Positions 34,300 to 41,690 of a stretch of DNA of 64,000 nucleotides are shown here, in pieces. Each line of letters starts with the position of its first letter. Positions within the stretch are counted from its first letter, which is position 1. The notes below the pieces were generated by a model. That model was not told where the DNA came from, ran no database searches, and saw nothing but the letters and a program-made list of their open reading frames with translations. Location: contig JAUREJ010000001.1 in assembly GCA_030827475.1 (NCBI GenBank), positions 61,906 to 125,905 on the forward strand, written 5' to 3'. Both the position numbers and the translations under genes were made by a program. Source of the DNA: Candidatus Poseidonia sp. Its GTDB lineage: Archaea; Thermoplasmatota; Poseidoniia; Poseidoniales; Poseidoniaceae.

Positions 34300-36237
34300 T
34301 TATCGGCCCCAAAAATGGTTTTCTTTTCGGTGGAGAGCAACGATATCGTCGAGAATTTCTTCCTCGATCGGTGAAAGGTCGAGTTTTCTTAGACGCTTGA
34401 CATGTCGCTCAGGAACATCGACATAGAATTCGTCCAGTTCTTCGATGTGGCGTCCGACCGTTGGGCCTTGGACCGCCACCGCCACCTCGTCGCCCTGCAT
34501 GGCTTCCTTGACGTCTTCAGACGCCCGAGTTCGAAGGCTCTTGATCTGCCCAACCGGCGTCCCGTCCAGTTTCATCAGGCGTTGGCCAACATGGACCCGC
34601 CCGCCGAGGACGCGCATGCCAACGATGGCAGGGCCTTTTGCTCTGAACGTGTGGTCTTTGAGGTAGAGAACGCGCCCGGGGTAGACCAACGATTCACGCT
34701 GCTCCTCTTCGATGGCCGCTTTGGTTTCCTCCTGCCATGCCTCAAAGGCATCCATGATGTGGTAGATGATGGGCCCGGAGATGAATTTCACCTCGGCGTC
34801 ATCGTCATCCAAGCGTTCAGCAACATCGGTGGTGATGGCCTTGGTGGAAAAACCAAGGATGACTTTCTGGAGTGGATCCGTGGCCGTACTCGCCATCAAG
34901 AGGTCCTTTTTGTTCACGGGTCCGACGGTGGCTTGCCGGACGGGAATGTTGCGCTGATGCAACTCAAAGGCCAGCGCCTCCAGTCCCCCGACCGTATCGG
35001 CCTTGATCACCACGCCGTTCCGGTCTTCTTCTGCTCCACGGCACGCCCCTTGAGCGGTGTGCTGAAGGAATGCGGACCGAGCAAAGATCTCGTTGCATGA
35101 CGAACACATCACGGGCATGCTGTTGAAAATATCCCTCCATTCTTCGCGGATGGATTCCTCGGCAGCAGCGGCCTCTTCGGGGGTGTTGGCAAGGTGCAAC
35201 GTTGTTCCGGCAATGGTTTGCTCGAGGTTGGGTGCGACGACCTTGACCCCACATGCTGCCTCAACATTGGTGAAGTTGACCCAACGCTTCCCGGCGTCAC
35301 GCATTTCGGCCATGCCTTGCGGACGCTTGAGCCCCTTGATGTGGGTCGTAAACGGACCGTCTTGACCGGCGAGCATGACGGTGTCGCCCACTTTGAGTTC
35401 GCCACGGTACAGAATAACGTCAACGGTTTTCCCCATACCAACTTCATCCCGCATCTCGAGAACCGTTCCTTGAGCCGAACCGAGGGTGTCGGTCAACCGG
35501 TCTTCGAGGAAGCGTTCTGCAAGACCGACGGTGACGGCAAGAAGGTCCTGAAGACCCTCGCCATGCTTGGCCGACATGGGGACCAGCGCTACGTTTTGAC
35601 GAAAGTCACGGATTCGGTCGTAGCGTTCGAGGTTGAACCCGTGCTCGGAAAACTGGCCGATGATTTTCCAATAGCGGTCCTCAAACAAAGCACGCACGTC
35701 TTCCCGCTGCTCGCGAAACGATTCAACGAACGAGCGCCCTCGCTCGCACCGCCAGCCGTGAAGCCGGTCGACCTTGTTTCCAGCGATGACAAAGGGCGTG
35801 CGGGTTTCTTTGAGGATGTTCAACGACTCAACGGTTTGCGGCTGCAAGCCCTCCATGATGTCAATGACAAGAACGGCGATATCTGCCACCGAACCGCCTC
35901 GATTTCGCAGCGATGCGAAGGAATGGTGACCGGGCGTATCAATAAACAACAGACCTGGCGATTTGAATTGCTTCCCACCCATCATGGCCGCACAGGTTTC
36001 GTTGAGTACATCCGCTGGCACCTCGGTGGCGCCGATATGTTGGGTGATGCCACCGGCTTCTCGGTCCATGACACTGGCTTGACGTTGGCTCCCAATGGAG
36101 CGAACCATATCGAGAAGACTCGTTTTTCCATGGTCAACGTGCCCGAGCACGGAGACGATGGGTTGCCGGTTGTGGCCCCGCGCAACAACCTCTTCGCTGT
36201 CTTCATCAGCAGCCGGGAGGGGGTCTTCTTCGGACAT
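34300..36237 (-). CDS. infB: Translation initiation factor aIF5B (IF-2 homologue) with an extra zinc-finger-like insert
   Basis: 645 residues, typical of archaeal aIF5B, the GTPase that promotes ribosomal subunit joining and initiator tRNA binding. GTP-binding motifs are GHVDHGKT (32-39), DTPGH (100-104) and NKVD (154-157); the switch region contains AGGITQHIGA. Domain II follows (VLEMRDEVGMGKTVDVILYRGEL), then domain III (VVIKADTVGGLEALAFELHQRNIPV) and domain IV (FRAKGPAIVGMRVLGGRVHVGQRLM) ending in the C-terminal helices. Between domains II and III residues 378-399 carry C-x2-C-x11-H-x5-C, with the Phe and Leu spacing of a classical zinc finger; I do not know this from other aIF5B proteins. 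There is no intein. It is last in the conserved L7Ae-S28e-L24e-ndk-infB gene order, starting 33 nt after ndk. Confidence 0.94.
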   Translation of the reverse strand: MSEEDPLPAADEDSEEVVARGHNRQPIVSVLGHVDHGKTSLLDMVRSIGSQRQASVMDREAGGITQHIGATEVPADVLNETCAAMMGGKQFKSPGLLFIDTPGHHSFASLRNRGGSVADIAVLVIDIMEGLQPQTVESLNILKETRTPFVIAGNKVDRLHGWRCERGRSFVESFREQREDVRALFEDRYWKIIGQFSEHGFNLERYDRIRDFRQNVALVPMSAKHGEGLQDLLAVTVGLAERFLEDRLTDTLGSAQGTVLEMRDEVGMGKTVDVILYRGELKVGDTVMLAGQDGPFTTHIKGLKRPQGMAEMRDAGKRWVNFTNVEAACGVKVVAPNLEQTIAGTTLHLANTPEEAAAAEESIREEWRDIFNSMPVMCSSCNEIFARSAFLQHTAQGACRGAEEDRNGVVIKADTVGGLEALAFELHQRNIPVRQATVGPVNKKDLLMASTATDPLQKVILGFSTKAITTDVAERLDDDDAEVKFISGPIIYHIMDAFEAWQEETKAAIEEEQRESLVYPGRVLYLKDHTFRAKGPAIVGMRVLGGRVHVGQRLMKLDGTPVGQIKSLRTRASEDVKEAMQGDEVAVAVQGPTVGRHIEELDEFYVDVPERHVKRLRKLDLSPIEEEILDDIVALHRKENHFWGR

Positions 36238-36269
36238 GGTTTCACCTCAAGGTCGAGGTGGCGAAGATT

Positions 36270-36716
36270 TCACTCGTACACCCACGCGCCCAAGGTGTTT
36301 TCCCAGGACATCAAGCCCTCTGGGAACCAGAGGCCGAGTTCAAATTCTGCAGTTTCGGGTGCGTCCGAGCCGTGAATCATGTTGAATCCCATGTCCATGC
36401 CGAAATCGCCACGGATGGTACCGGGTTCTGCCTGACGTCCGTTGGTTGCGCCGATGAGTTTTCGGGCAACTGAAATCGCTTCAACACCCTCCCAAGCCAT
36501 GCAAACGACGGGCCCGGAGGTGACGAATTTGATCAAGCCGGGGAAGAAGGGTCGTTCCTTGTGAACATCGTAGTGTGCTCGGGCGATTTCTTCGCTGGGC
36601 ACCATGGATTTGAGGCCAACCAGTTTCAAGCCTTTTCGCTCAAAACGGCCAAGAATTTCGCTTACAAGTCCTCGTTGGACGCCATCAGGTTTAATCATCA
36701 CGTAGGTCGTTTCCAT
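36270..36716 (-). CDS. ndk: Nucleoside diphosphate kinase
   Basis: 148 residues from the ATG at 36716 ([32 protein letters not shown]); the ORF track adds four residues from a GTG. The catalytic histidine is in [20 protein letters not shown], the universal NDK signature. The KPDGVQRG and [23 protein letters not shown] blocks are intact, and the length is that of hexameric NDKs. It transfers gamma-phosphate between nucleoside di- and triphosphates in the cytoplasm. Its placement between ribosomal protein genes and aIF5B is the common euryarchaeal arrangement. Confidence 0.96.
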   Translation of the reverse strand: METTYVMIKPDGVQRGLVSEILGRFERKGLKLVGLKSMVPSEEIARAHYDVHKERPFFPGLIKFVTSGPVVCMAWEGVEAISVARKLIGATNGRQAEPGTIRGDFGMDMGFNMIHGSDAPETAEFELGLWFPEGLMSWENTLGAWVYE

Positions 36717-36785
36717 GGTGTTCACCACGTTGACCCAAAAGTGACCCGTTTAAGGGGGTTGCTATGTGTTTGGCGTGAACCGAAT

Positions 36786-36977
36786 TCACTGAATGCCGCC
36801 CTTCACGTAATGACGGGTCCACTTGACCTTGCGTGCATTTCGCTTGAGCTGGAGCTGGTTCTTGCGAGCCTTGCTGTTCTTGAACCACAAGACGCTGCCG
36901 TCTTTTCGCACGAACATCATGCCGGTACCGGGTTCAATTTCTTCGCCTGTGAAGTTGCAAATACGTCGTTCTGGCAT
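36786..36977 (-). CDS. rpl24e: 50S ribosomal protein L24e
   Basis: 63 residues, the full length of archaeal L24e. Opens with PERRICNFTGEEIEPGTGMMFVRKDGSVLWFKNSKARKNQLQLKRNARKVKWT, the family's C-x-F-T/C-G...GTG...F-x-R-x-DG block. Archaeal L24e usually has a four-cysteine zinc site; here only Cys7 is left at the first position and the second pair is missing, so zinc binding is doubtful. It binds the large ribosomal subunit. It begins 6 nt after S28e. Confidence 0.95.
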   Translation of the reverse strand: MPERRICNFTGEEIEPGTGMMFVRKDGSVLWFKNSKARKNQLQLKRNARKVKWTRHYVKGGIQ

Positions 36978-36983
36978 AAGGCA

Positions 36984-37208
36984 TCACCGTGCGTTGAGTT
37001 TGCGGGCTTCTCGACCCGTGTCCTTGAGCATCAAAATATCACCGACTCGAACGGGACCGACCACGTTTCGGCTGATGATTCGACCAACGTCACGGGGGTT
37101 AGGAGCGTCGTTGACACGGACCTTGACCTGTGTGGCCTCGCCCGTCATTCCGGTTCGCCCGACGATTTCGACCACTTCTGCTGGCCATCCACCAAGTTCT
37201 TCGCTCAT
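36984..37208 (-). CDS. rps28e: 30S ribosomal protein S28e
   Basis: 74 residues matching S28e: [25 protein letters not shown], then [33 protein letters not shown], which is the conserved C-terminus (RNVKGPVREGDIL.L.E.EREARRLR). It is a small-subunit protein near the mRNA exit channel, found in archaea and eukaryotes only. It lies 17 nt after L7Ae and 6 nt before L24e. This is strong evidence for an archaeal host. Confidence 0.96.
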   Translation of the reverse strand: MSEELGGWPAEVVEIVGRTGMTGEATQVKVRVNDAPNPRDVGRIISRNVVGPVRVGDILMLKDTGREARKLNAR

Positions 37209-37225
37209 TGTTCATCAACTCGGAT

Positions 37226-37597
37226 TCACTTCTTGAGGCCCTTGATGGCCTCAACAACATCGTGGAATTTCTCTTGAGCGCCTTTGGTGATTTCCATCAC
37301 GGCCACCGAAGCAGCGGAGGTGCCTTTTGGAAGACCTGCGCCTTGGGCGAGGAACTCTTGGCTCGGCACATAGCCGTAGGGGATGTCTTTCTCTTCACAG
37401 ATCAAGGGGATGTGAGCGAGAAGTTCGGGAGGGTTCACGTCTTCAGCGAGAATGATGAACTGAGCCGTACCGCGCTCGGCGGCCTTGGTCACTTCGTTGC
37501 TGCCTTTCTTGACTCGACCGTTCTTGTTCAGGTCAAGCATGGCATAAATCTCGTTCACGACGTCTTCTGGGGTTTCAAATTGCACATGTACACTCAT
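37226..37597 (-). CDS. rpl7ae: 50S ribosomal protein L7Ae / box C/D and H/ACA RNP protein
   Basis: 123 residues from the ATG at 37597 (MSVHVQFETPEDVVNEIYAMLDL), preceded by an AGGAGAGATT ribosome site; the ORF-track start adds 21 implausible residues. KKGSNEVTKAAERGTAQFIILAEDVNPPELLAHIPLICEEKDIPYGYVPSQEFLAQGAG carries the kink-turn-binding residues (G-x-N-E-x-T-K) typical of L7Ae. In archaea L7Ae is both a ribosomal protein and the core RNA-binding subunit of C/D, H/ACA and RNase P particles, so it is a likely physical partner of the Gar1-type protein encoded at 3.3 kb. It is the first gene of the translation cluster. Confidence 0.96.
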   Translation of the reverse strand: MSVHVQFETPEDVVNEIYAMLDLNKNGRVKKGSNEVTKAAERGTAQFIILAEDVNPPELLAHIPLICEEKDIPYGYVPSQEFLAQGAGLPKGTSAASVAVMEITKGAQEKFHDVVEAIKGLKK

Positions 37598-37731
37598 TGG
37601 AATCTCTCCTTCCTCATGATAGGGGCAGGCAACCGCAGGACCACGCGCATATAAACGCAACGGAACGGTTTCAGCACCAGCTCCTCTGCGATTCAGCAGA
37701 CAGATGCTATGCAGTCGTCGTTTTCTCCGCC

Positions 37732-38673
37732 TTATAGTGAGAGTTGTTCCAGGACGTGGTGAACACCTCGAGCCAACGCCGGACCCCCCGAAATGACGTC
37801 ACGTGCATTGGCCAGCGAGCCCGTTGCATGGACACCATCAACGTAACGAAGGAGACGAGCGATGGCCCCGCCGGTAAACAAGCCGTGACAACATGCAGCA
37901 TGGACTTCGACTGCGCCTTGACTTCGGAGCGCGTCGGCTGCTCTGCAGATGGTGCCACCCGTTGCGATCATGTCGTCGACGATTGCCACCGACTTCCCAG
38001 CGACGTCCAAATCCTTGGCTTGGTGAACGATGGTGTGGGCATCGATCCGCGTCTTTTCTAAATACGAAAATTCGCAACCAATTTGTTGAGCAACCTGGGA
38101 TGCCCGCTCAATGGCTCCTTTGTCAGGAGAGAGGATGAAGTCGGGATTGACGGTTTCCTTCAGATGGCGGGCCAGCTCGGGCATGGCTGAAGTGAACGCC
38201 ACTGGAACGGACAGGTGCTCGAGCACGGCGGGCGCATGCAAGTCGAGAACCACCAGCGCATCGCAACGGGAAGTCAACATTTCCGCGATTGCACGGGCAG
38301 AAACCGACTCCCCCGGTTTGAAACGCTTGTCTTGCCGGGAATAACCAAAATATGGGACGGCCAAAATAACGCCCTTTCCGGTGTCAGGTAGGGTCTTGGG
38401 GCCGATGTTCCGCAAATTTTGCAAATCACCTTTTCGGACGTCCCGAATGGCATCCAGCATGAGAAGGGTTTCAACGATGCCCGAATCGGGAAAGGTGTTG
38501 GAAACCAAGACCACGGGTTCCGAGCGGATTGCTTCAATGACTTCGCTTGGAATGCGAATATAGCCCTCCGTATCCGGGAAACGTCGGGTTTCGAGGTCGT
38601 GGTGCGCCCAACCAAGCGTCTCGGCAAGTTGTTTGGCCAGTGGCCCCGAATTGCTTCCGGATACAACGACCAT
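37732..38673 (-). CDS. prs: Ribose-phosphate pyrophosphokinase
   Basis: 313 residues from the ATG at 38673 (MVVVSGSNSGPLAKQLAETLG), which aligns with archaeal Prs N-termini; the track's GTG at 38736 would run to within 7 nt of the tRNA gene. The enzyme makes PRPP from ribose 5-phosphate and ATP for nucleotide, histidine and tryptophan synthesis. Visible blocks are RRFPDTEGYIRI (substrate loop with Arg), LAVPYFGYSRQDKRFKPGESVSARAIAEML (flexible loop), VVLDLHAPAVLEHL and the PRPP-binding loop VAIVDDMIATGGTICRAADAL. It is transcribed on the minus strand downstream of tRNA-Ile. Confidence 0.95.
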   Translation of the reverse strand: MVVVSGSNSGPLAKQLAETLGWAHHDLETRRFPDTEGYIRIPSEVIEAIRSEPVVLVSNTFPDSGIVETLLMLDAIRDVRKGDLQNLRNIGPKTLPDTGKGVILAVPYFGYSRQDKRFKPGESVSARAIAEMLTSRCDALVVLDLHAPAVLEHLSVPVAFTSAMPELARHLKETVNPDFILSPDKGAIERASQVAQQIGCEFSYLEKTRIDAHTIVHQAKDLDVAGKSVAIVDDMIATGGTICRAADALRSQGAVEVHAACCHGLFTGGAIARLLRYVDGVHATGSLANARDVISGGPALARGVHHVLEQLSL

Positions 38674-38742
38674 GCCATCCCCTTGGCCGAGGCTGGTGGC
38701 TGGACCTTCATGTTCTTTGCGAGCCGCTTGAGACACGAATGG

Positions 38743-38816
38743 TGCGCGAGGCAGGACTTGAACCTGCGACCTCCCGGTTATCAGCCGGGTGCTCTAACCG
38801 ACTAAGCCACCCGCGC
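38743..38816 (-). tRNA. tRNA-Ile (anticodon GAT)
   Basis: 74 nt on the minus strand fold into a standard cloverleaf: acceptor GCGCGGG paired to CTCGCGC with one G-U, D arm with AGTCGGTTAGAG, anticodon stem CCCGG/CCGGG around loop CTGATAA, five-base variable loop, and T arm GCAGG-TTCAAGT-CCTGC. No intron is present and the CCA end is not encoded. It lies 69 nt upstream of the prs start codon. Confidence 0.95.
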
Positions 38817-38890
38817 AAGGGTAAACCGGCCGACAAAACCCCCCGTCATAAGCATGACGGAGTTTGCGACACGTCACCGGGGTGACGCAC

Positions 38891-39475
38891 TCACTCTTCT
38901 TCCATGCAGTTCACGGTGATGTACGAGGGCAACTGCAAGACCTTCTCAAAGGTTCGAGACAGCACAACTTCGTCCAGTCGCTCACGGGTCCGCGCCAACG
39001 CACTGATGGGAATTCGAATTTCGGATTCGACCCCAAACTGTGATTGAATGCGCATTCGGGTCGAGACAACGACGCCCTTGTAGGTCCGCTTCACTCGGAA
39101 AAGGCCGGTGATGACACCGATTTCCTCGCCTTGGTTGTCCAGGACTGCGCGATCCAACATTTCGTCGGGCGCGTACAACTTTTCATCAATGCGAACGGTG
39201 TTACGCCAGCGGCGTTGCAGTTCTCGCATGGATTTCGACAACTTGACGGTGCCGTCGCCTTGGATGCTGTGCACGAGTTCTTTGGGCAGCGGCGCCAGTT
39301 CGGCGGGCTTGCGCATGAATTCGTCAGCGACGTCTGGTACCACTTGAATTCGCATGGATTTCACACGCGCTTCGTTTGGGTGGTGCCGTTCGCCCACAAT
39401 CGTCCCTACTTTCGTTCCGTTGACATACACGTCGCGCTGAAGCAACTCTTGGATGTCATAATCTGTGTTTTTCAT
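38891..39475 (-). CDS. Tandem PRC-barrel protein
   Basis: 194 residues with two PRC-barrel-like halves: residues ~8-80 (LQRDVYVNGTKVGTIVGERHHPNEARVKSMRIQVVPD) and ~100-180 (APDEMLDRAVLDNQGEEIGVITGLFRVKRTYKGVVVSTRMRIQSQFGVESEIRIPIS). Archaeal PRC-barrel proteins of this kind are small beta-barrel adaptors; some (CdpB-type in haloarchaea) join the SepF/FtsZ division machinery. Here cell-division involvement is only an analogy. The ATG has an upstream GGAGAG site and a TATA-like box (GAATATATT on -, ~63 nt upstream) inside the A/T-rich gap. The gene ends 74 nt from tRNA-Ile. Confidence 0.72.
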   Translation of the reverse strand: MKNTDYDIQELLQRDVYVNGTKVGTIVGERHHPNEARVKSMRIQVVPDVADEFMRKPAELAPLPKELVHSIQGDGTVKLSKSMRELQRRWRNTVRIDEKLYAPDEMLDRAVLDNQGEEIGVITGLFRVKRTYKGVVVSTRMRIQSQFGVESEIRIPISALARTRERLDEVVLSRTFEKVLQLPSYITVNCMEEE

Positions 39476-39865
39476 TTCCCATCTCTCCTTGCCGTTTTGA
39501 TTCGGCTTATCGACAGGTCTTCCTCGGCACCTAATATATTCTTCGCCAATAAAAATATCATTTCCAATTACATTTGACGCATAATTGTATGCTCAACTAA
39601 TTGAATTATAGAAAATAATTTGTTTTTCAATGTCGCATAATGCAGAAATTTTCAATACAAATAACCAGCATTATACATCCAGTAAAAAAAGGATAACCAA
39701 TTGAAACAAAGCGAAACATGATCGCTCGAGGCTTGTGATGTGGGTTTCATCTTCAGTTTCAATTTTCTTCTTTTTCCAATTGCAGAATCAACTTCTCGAG
39801 GTTTTTTCAGGCGCTCGTTTAGGTCAAGCAAAACACCATGAGGGGGCGGCTGTGCTCTTGACAGC
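39476..39865. other. A/T-rich intergenic region (390 nt) with inverted repeats
   Basis: This is the longest gene-free stretch and the most A/T-rich part of the window. It contains GCATA-N4-TATGC (39579-39592), AATTAT-N5-ATAATT (39604-39620), the direct repeat CGCATAAT twice (near 39578 and 39634), several CCAATTG/CAATTA words, and the hairpin GCTGT...ACAGC ending at the next ATG. The single ORF (39652-39873, -) has a random-looking product. It holds promoters for both divergent genes. It may also be an origin, a nucleoid-protein site or an excised-element scar; no ORB or orc1/cdc6 gene was seen to support an origin. Confidence 0.55.
39533..39541 (-). promoter_or_regulatory. TATA-like box for the PRC-barrel gene
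   Basis: Minus-strand GAATATATTAGG about 60 nt upstream of the PRC-barrel ATG, at the edge of the A/T-rich gap. It predicts a leader of ~35 nt that contains the GGAGAG ribosome site. Confidence 0.45.
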
Positions 39866-40636
39866 ATGGGCATTCATGCAGCCGTGGTTGATCCGTTCAA
39901 CCCTCTCATGAGCGCCGTCATTGAACGAGGGATGCTCTCAGGCCATCGATTCCATGTCCCCAGAACCATGGAGGAAACCGCCCACGACCGGTTTGAAACG
40001 TCGTTGAAGGCGTGCCCAGACGGTCTTCAACCGTGGTCCGACCTCCCCCCTGATGCGGTTTGGCTTTTGGATGAGCGCGACCATGATGCCCCCGAGGGAG
40101 CGGCGATTGTCCGTTTTTATCTGGACCCTGACACGCCGAAGAGCGGTAAGAGCGGATGTGAGGTGACGATCCATGACTGTCTGCCACCAGCACGATCATC
40201 GAAAAGATGGGCCATGTTTGACGGATGGGTCAAAGGGACCGAACTGCAGAAGGCGGGTGGGTTTTGGTGCAGTCTGCACGACGTCGCTGCTGCGATTGTT
40301 CGAGCATTACCGTTTTTGAAAGCCGCCGAGGGCGAATTTGATATCGCCGGGCGCAGGTATTGGACGGCGGACGATACGCATCGAGAGTTCATGGCTCTGG
40401 CCCAGCGTTCAACAGCAGGAAAAAGTGGCGATTTCAGGTTGGACCACCTCGCTCAACCTGACGACCTCCCGGTGGCTGCCGTTGATGTCCGCACCGTTTC
40501 ACCAGGGCCCGAGCGACCACCAATCGGTGCGTTTCACCGTTTCTTGGAGAAGCACACCGGCGAAGGATGGCGCCCGATCATGCCGCTACGTCAAAGCCTG
40601 ATGCTCGTCTTGGCGGAACTTCTGGAAGAGAACTAA
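39866..40636 (+). CDS. Hypothetical protein with epimerase-like (extended SDR) C-terminal features
   Basis: 256 residues. The second half has features of the substrate-binding part of extended SDR sugar epimerases/dehydratases: GGFWCSLHDVAAAIVRALPFL (the 'V-x-D-V-A-x-A' helix), EFDIAGRRYWTADDTHREFMAL, and the closing GWRPIMPLRQSLMLVLAELLEE, which mirrors the 'G-W-x-P-x-x-x-L-x-x-G-L' ending. The N-terminal part lacks the G-x-x-G-x-x-G nucleotide motif and the Y-x-x-x-K pair, so it is not an active SDR in the usual sense. It could be a degenerate relative or something unrelated. The stop codon shares bases with that of the convergent deoxyhypusine synthase gene (CTAA). Confidence 0.4.
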   Translation: MGIHAAVVDPFNPLMSAVIERGMLSGHRFHVPRTMEETAHDRFETSLKACPDGLQPWSDLPPDAVWLLDERDHDAPEGAAIVRFYLDPDTPKSGKSGCEVTIHDCLPPARSSKRWAMFDGWVKGTELQKAGGFWCSLHDVAAAIVRALPFLKAAEGEFDIAGRRYWTADDTHREFMALAQRSTAGKSGDFRLDHLAQPDDLPVAAVDVRTVSPGPERPPIGAFHRFLEKHTGEGWRPIMPLRQSLMLVLAELLEEN

Positions 40637-41643
40637 GCTGCATTGCTGAAAAGATCGGCACCGAGCAGGGGCAAAAGCAGACTTGCATCGCCTTCGACGC
40701 AAACATGAGGTGCTTCAGGCCTCATCTTACCCCACGAGATGGCTTCTCGCAAACGAGCCCCCGAAAGACTGCCATCGTGCTCGGGTGCCGTGGTGATGTA
40801 AACCGCGCTGTCCAGCCCTCCCCGATATTGGTTCCACCAAATGACGTGATGCTTTGAGATGCCACCGCCGACCATCAAGGCGTTGGACGTACCGACGTCC
40901 CAGGTCAAATCGCTCATCACCTGTTCATCGGCAAGCGTGTCAAGGTGGAAATCGCGATGCTTCTGACGGAACATGAAGAGCTGCGCCCCGATGGAGCCGT
41001 CGGTGATACCGGGAATGCAGACCGGAATCTTGTGCTTTGCTGCCCAGTAAATCAGGGTGTCAGGGGTGCCAATCCGCCGCCCCAATTCCCAAACAAGATG
41101 GATGGACCCAAAGCCGAGCCAAGCATCTGCGCCCGTTTTGTCGGTTGATGCGAGTCGATCCTTGTAGATGTCCTCAAGCACCGGCATGAGGACCGCTTCG
41201 AGGATTTCCCCGTACGAAGCGTTCGGCACGATCACGTTGCCTAGACGCATCAATGCATGCTCGCCAAGTTCGACATCGTCCAAGTCGAATGACCCGTGGT
41301 AGTAGTTCTTGTACGCCCGGGCGATGTCGTGGTCAAGCGTTCCGCAGGTGGTGGAAACGACGTTGAACATGCGGCGTTTGAGCGCTTCAACAAAGAAACC
41401 TCGTGTCCCCGTTGCGCAAAGGCAGGCCGGGAACGACAACCAGTTGGCGACTTGAGTGACATCGCCGTCCACGTTTTGGATGGCGGCGTTCATGTCGGCG
41501 AGGATGCTCCGTGCCTCGGCAAATTTGGTCGCAGTAAAACCTCCAGCTCTGCTCATTTGGTCAATGAGGGCCCGAGGCGAAGTGGCTTTCGAGAAGTCGT
41601 AATCCACCACAGGCTCATCAAAGGCATTCGGGTCCACCGCCAT
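40633..41643 (-). CDS. dys: Deoxyhypusine synthase
   Basis: 336 residues from the ATG at 41643 (MAVDPNAFDEPVVDYDFSKATSPRALIDQMSRAGGFTATKFAEA); a TTG at 41694 overlapping the uvrB stop is the longer alternative. It transfers the aminobutyl group of spermidine to a lysine of aIF5A with NAD. Family blocks include SFPACLCATGTRGFFVEALKR, VVSTTCGTLDHDIAR, IYWAAKHKIPVCIPGITDGSIGAQL and the active-site lysine in MVGGGISKHHVIWWNQYRGGLD. The last block and AISWGKMRPEAPHVCVEGDASLLLPLL are diagnostic. Present in archaea and eukaryotes, it supports the host call. It follows uvrB on the same strand. Confidence 0.94.
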   Translation of the reverse strand: MAVDPNAFDEPVVDYDFSKATSPRALIDQMSRAGGFTATKFAEARSILADMNAAIQNVDGDVTQVANWLSFPACLCATGTRGFFVEALKRRMFNVVSTTCGTLDHDIARAYKNYYHGSFDLDDVELGEHALMRLGNVIVPNASYGEILEAVLMPVLEDIYKDRLASTDKTGADAWLGFGSIHLVWELGRRIGTPDTLIYWAAKHKIPVCIPGITDGSIGAQLFMFRQKHRDFHLDTLADEQVMSDLTWDVGTSNALMVGGGISKHHVIWWNQYRGGLDSAVYITTAPEHDGSLSGARLREAISWGKMRPEAPHVCVEGDASLLLPLLGADLFSNAA

Positions 41644-41690
41644 GCCCCAACCTCGGGGCCTTGCTTCATGAAGATGTGCCTGCAGAGGCT

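Noticed and set aside
38674-38736. GTG start of prs given by the ORF track
   Set aside because: It would run to within 7 nt of the tRNA-Ile gene and adds residues not seen in Prs proteins; the ATG at 38673 fits archaeal Prs N-termini.
39652-39873. 73-residue ORF in the A/T-rich gap
   Set aside because: No ribosome site, no homologous-looking motif, and it overlaps the next gene's start; likely chance.
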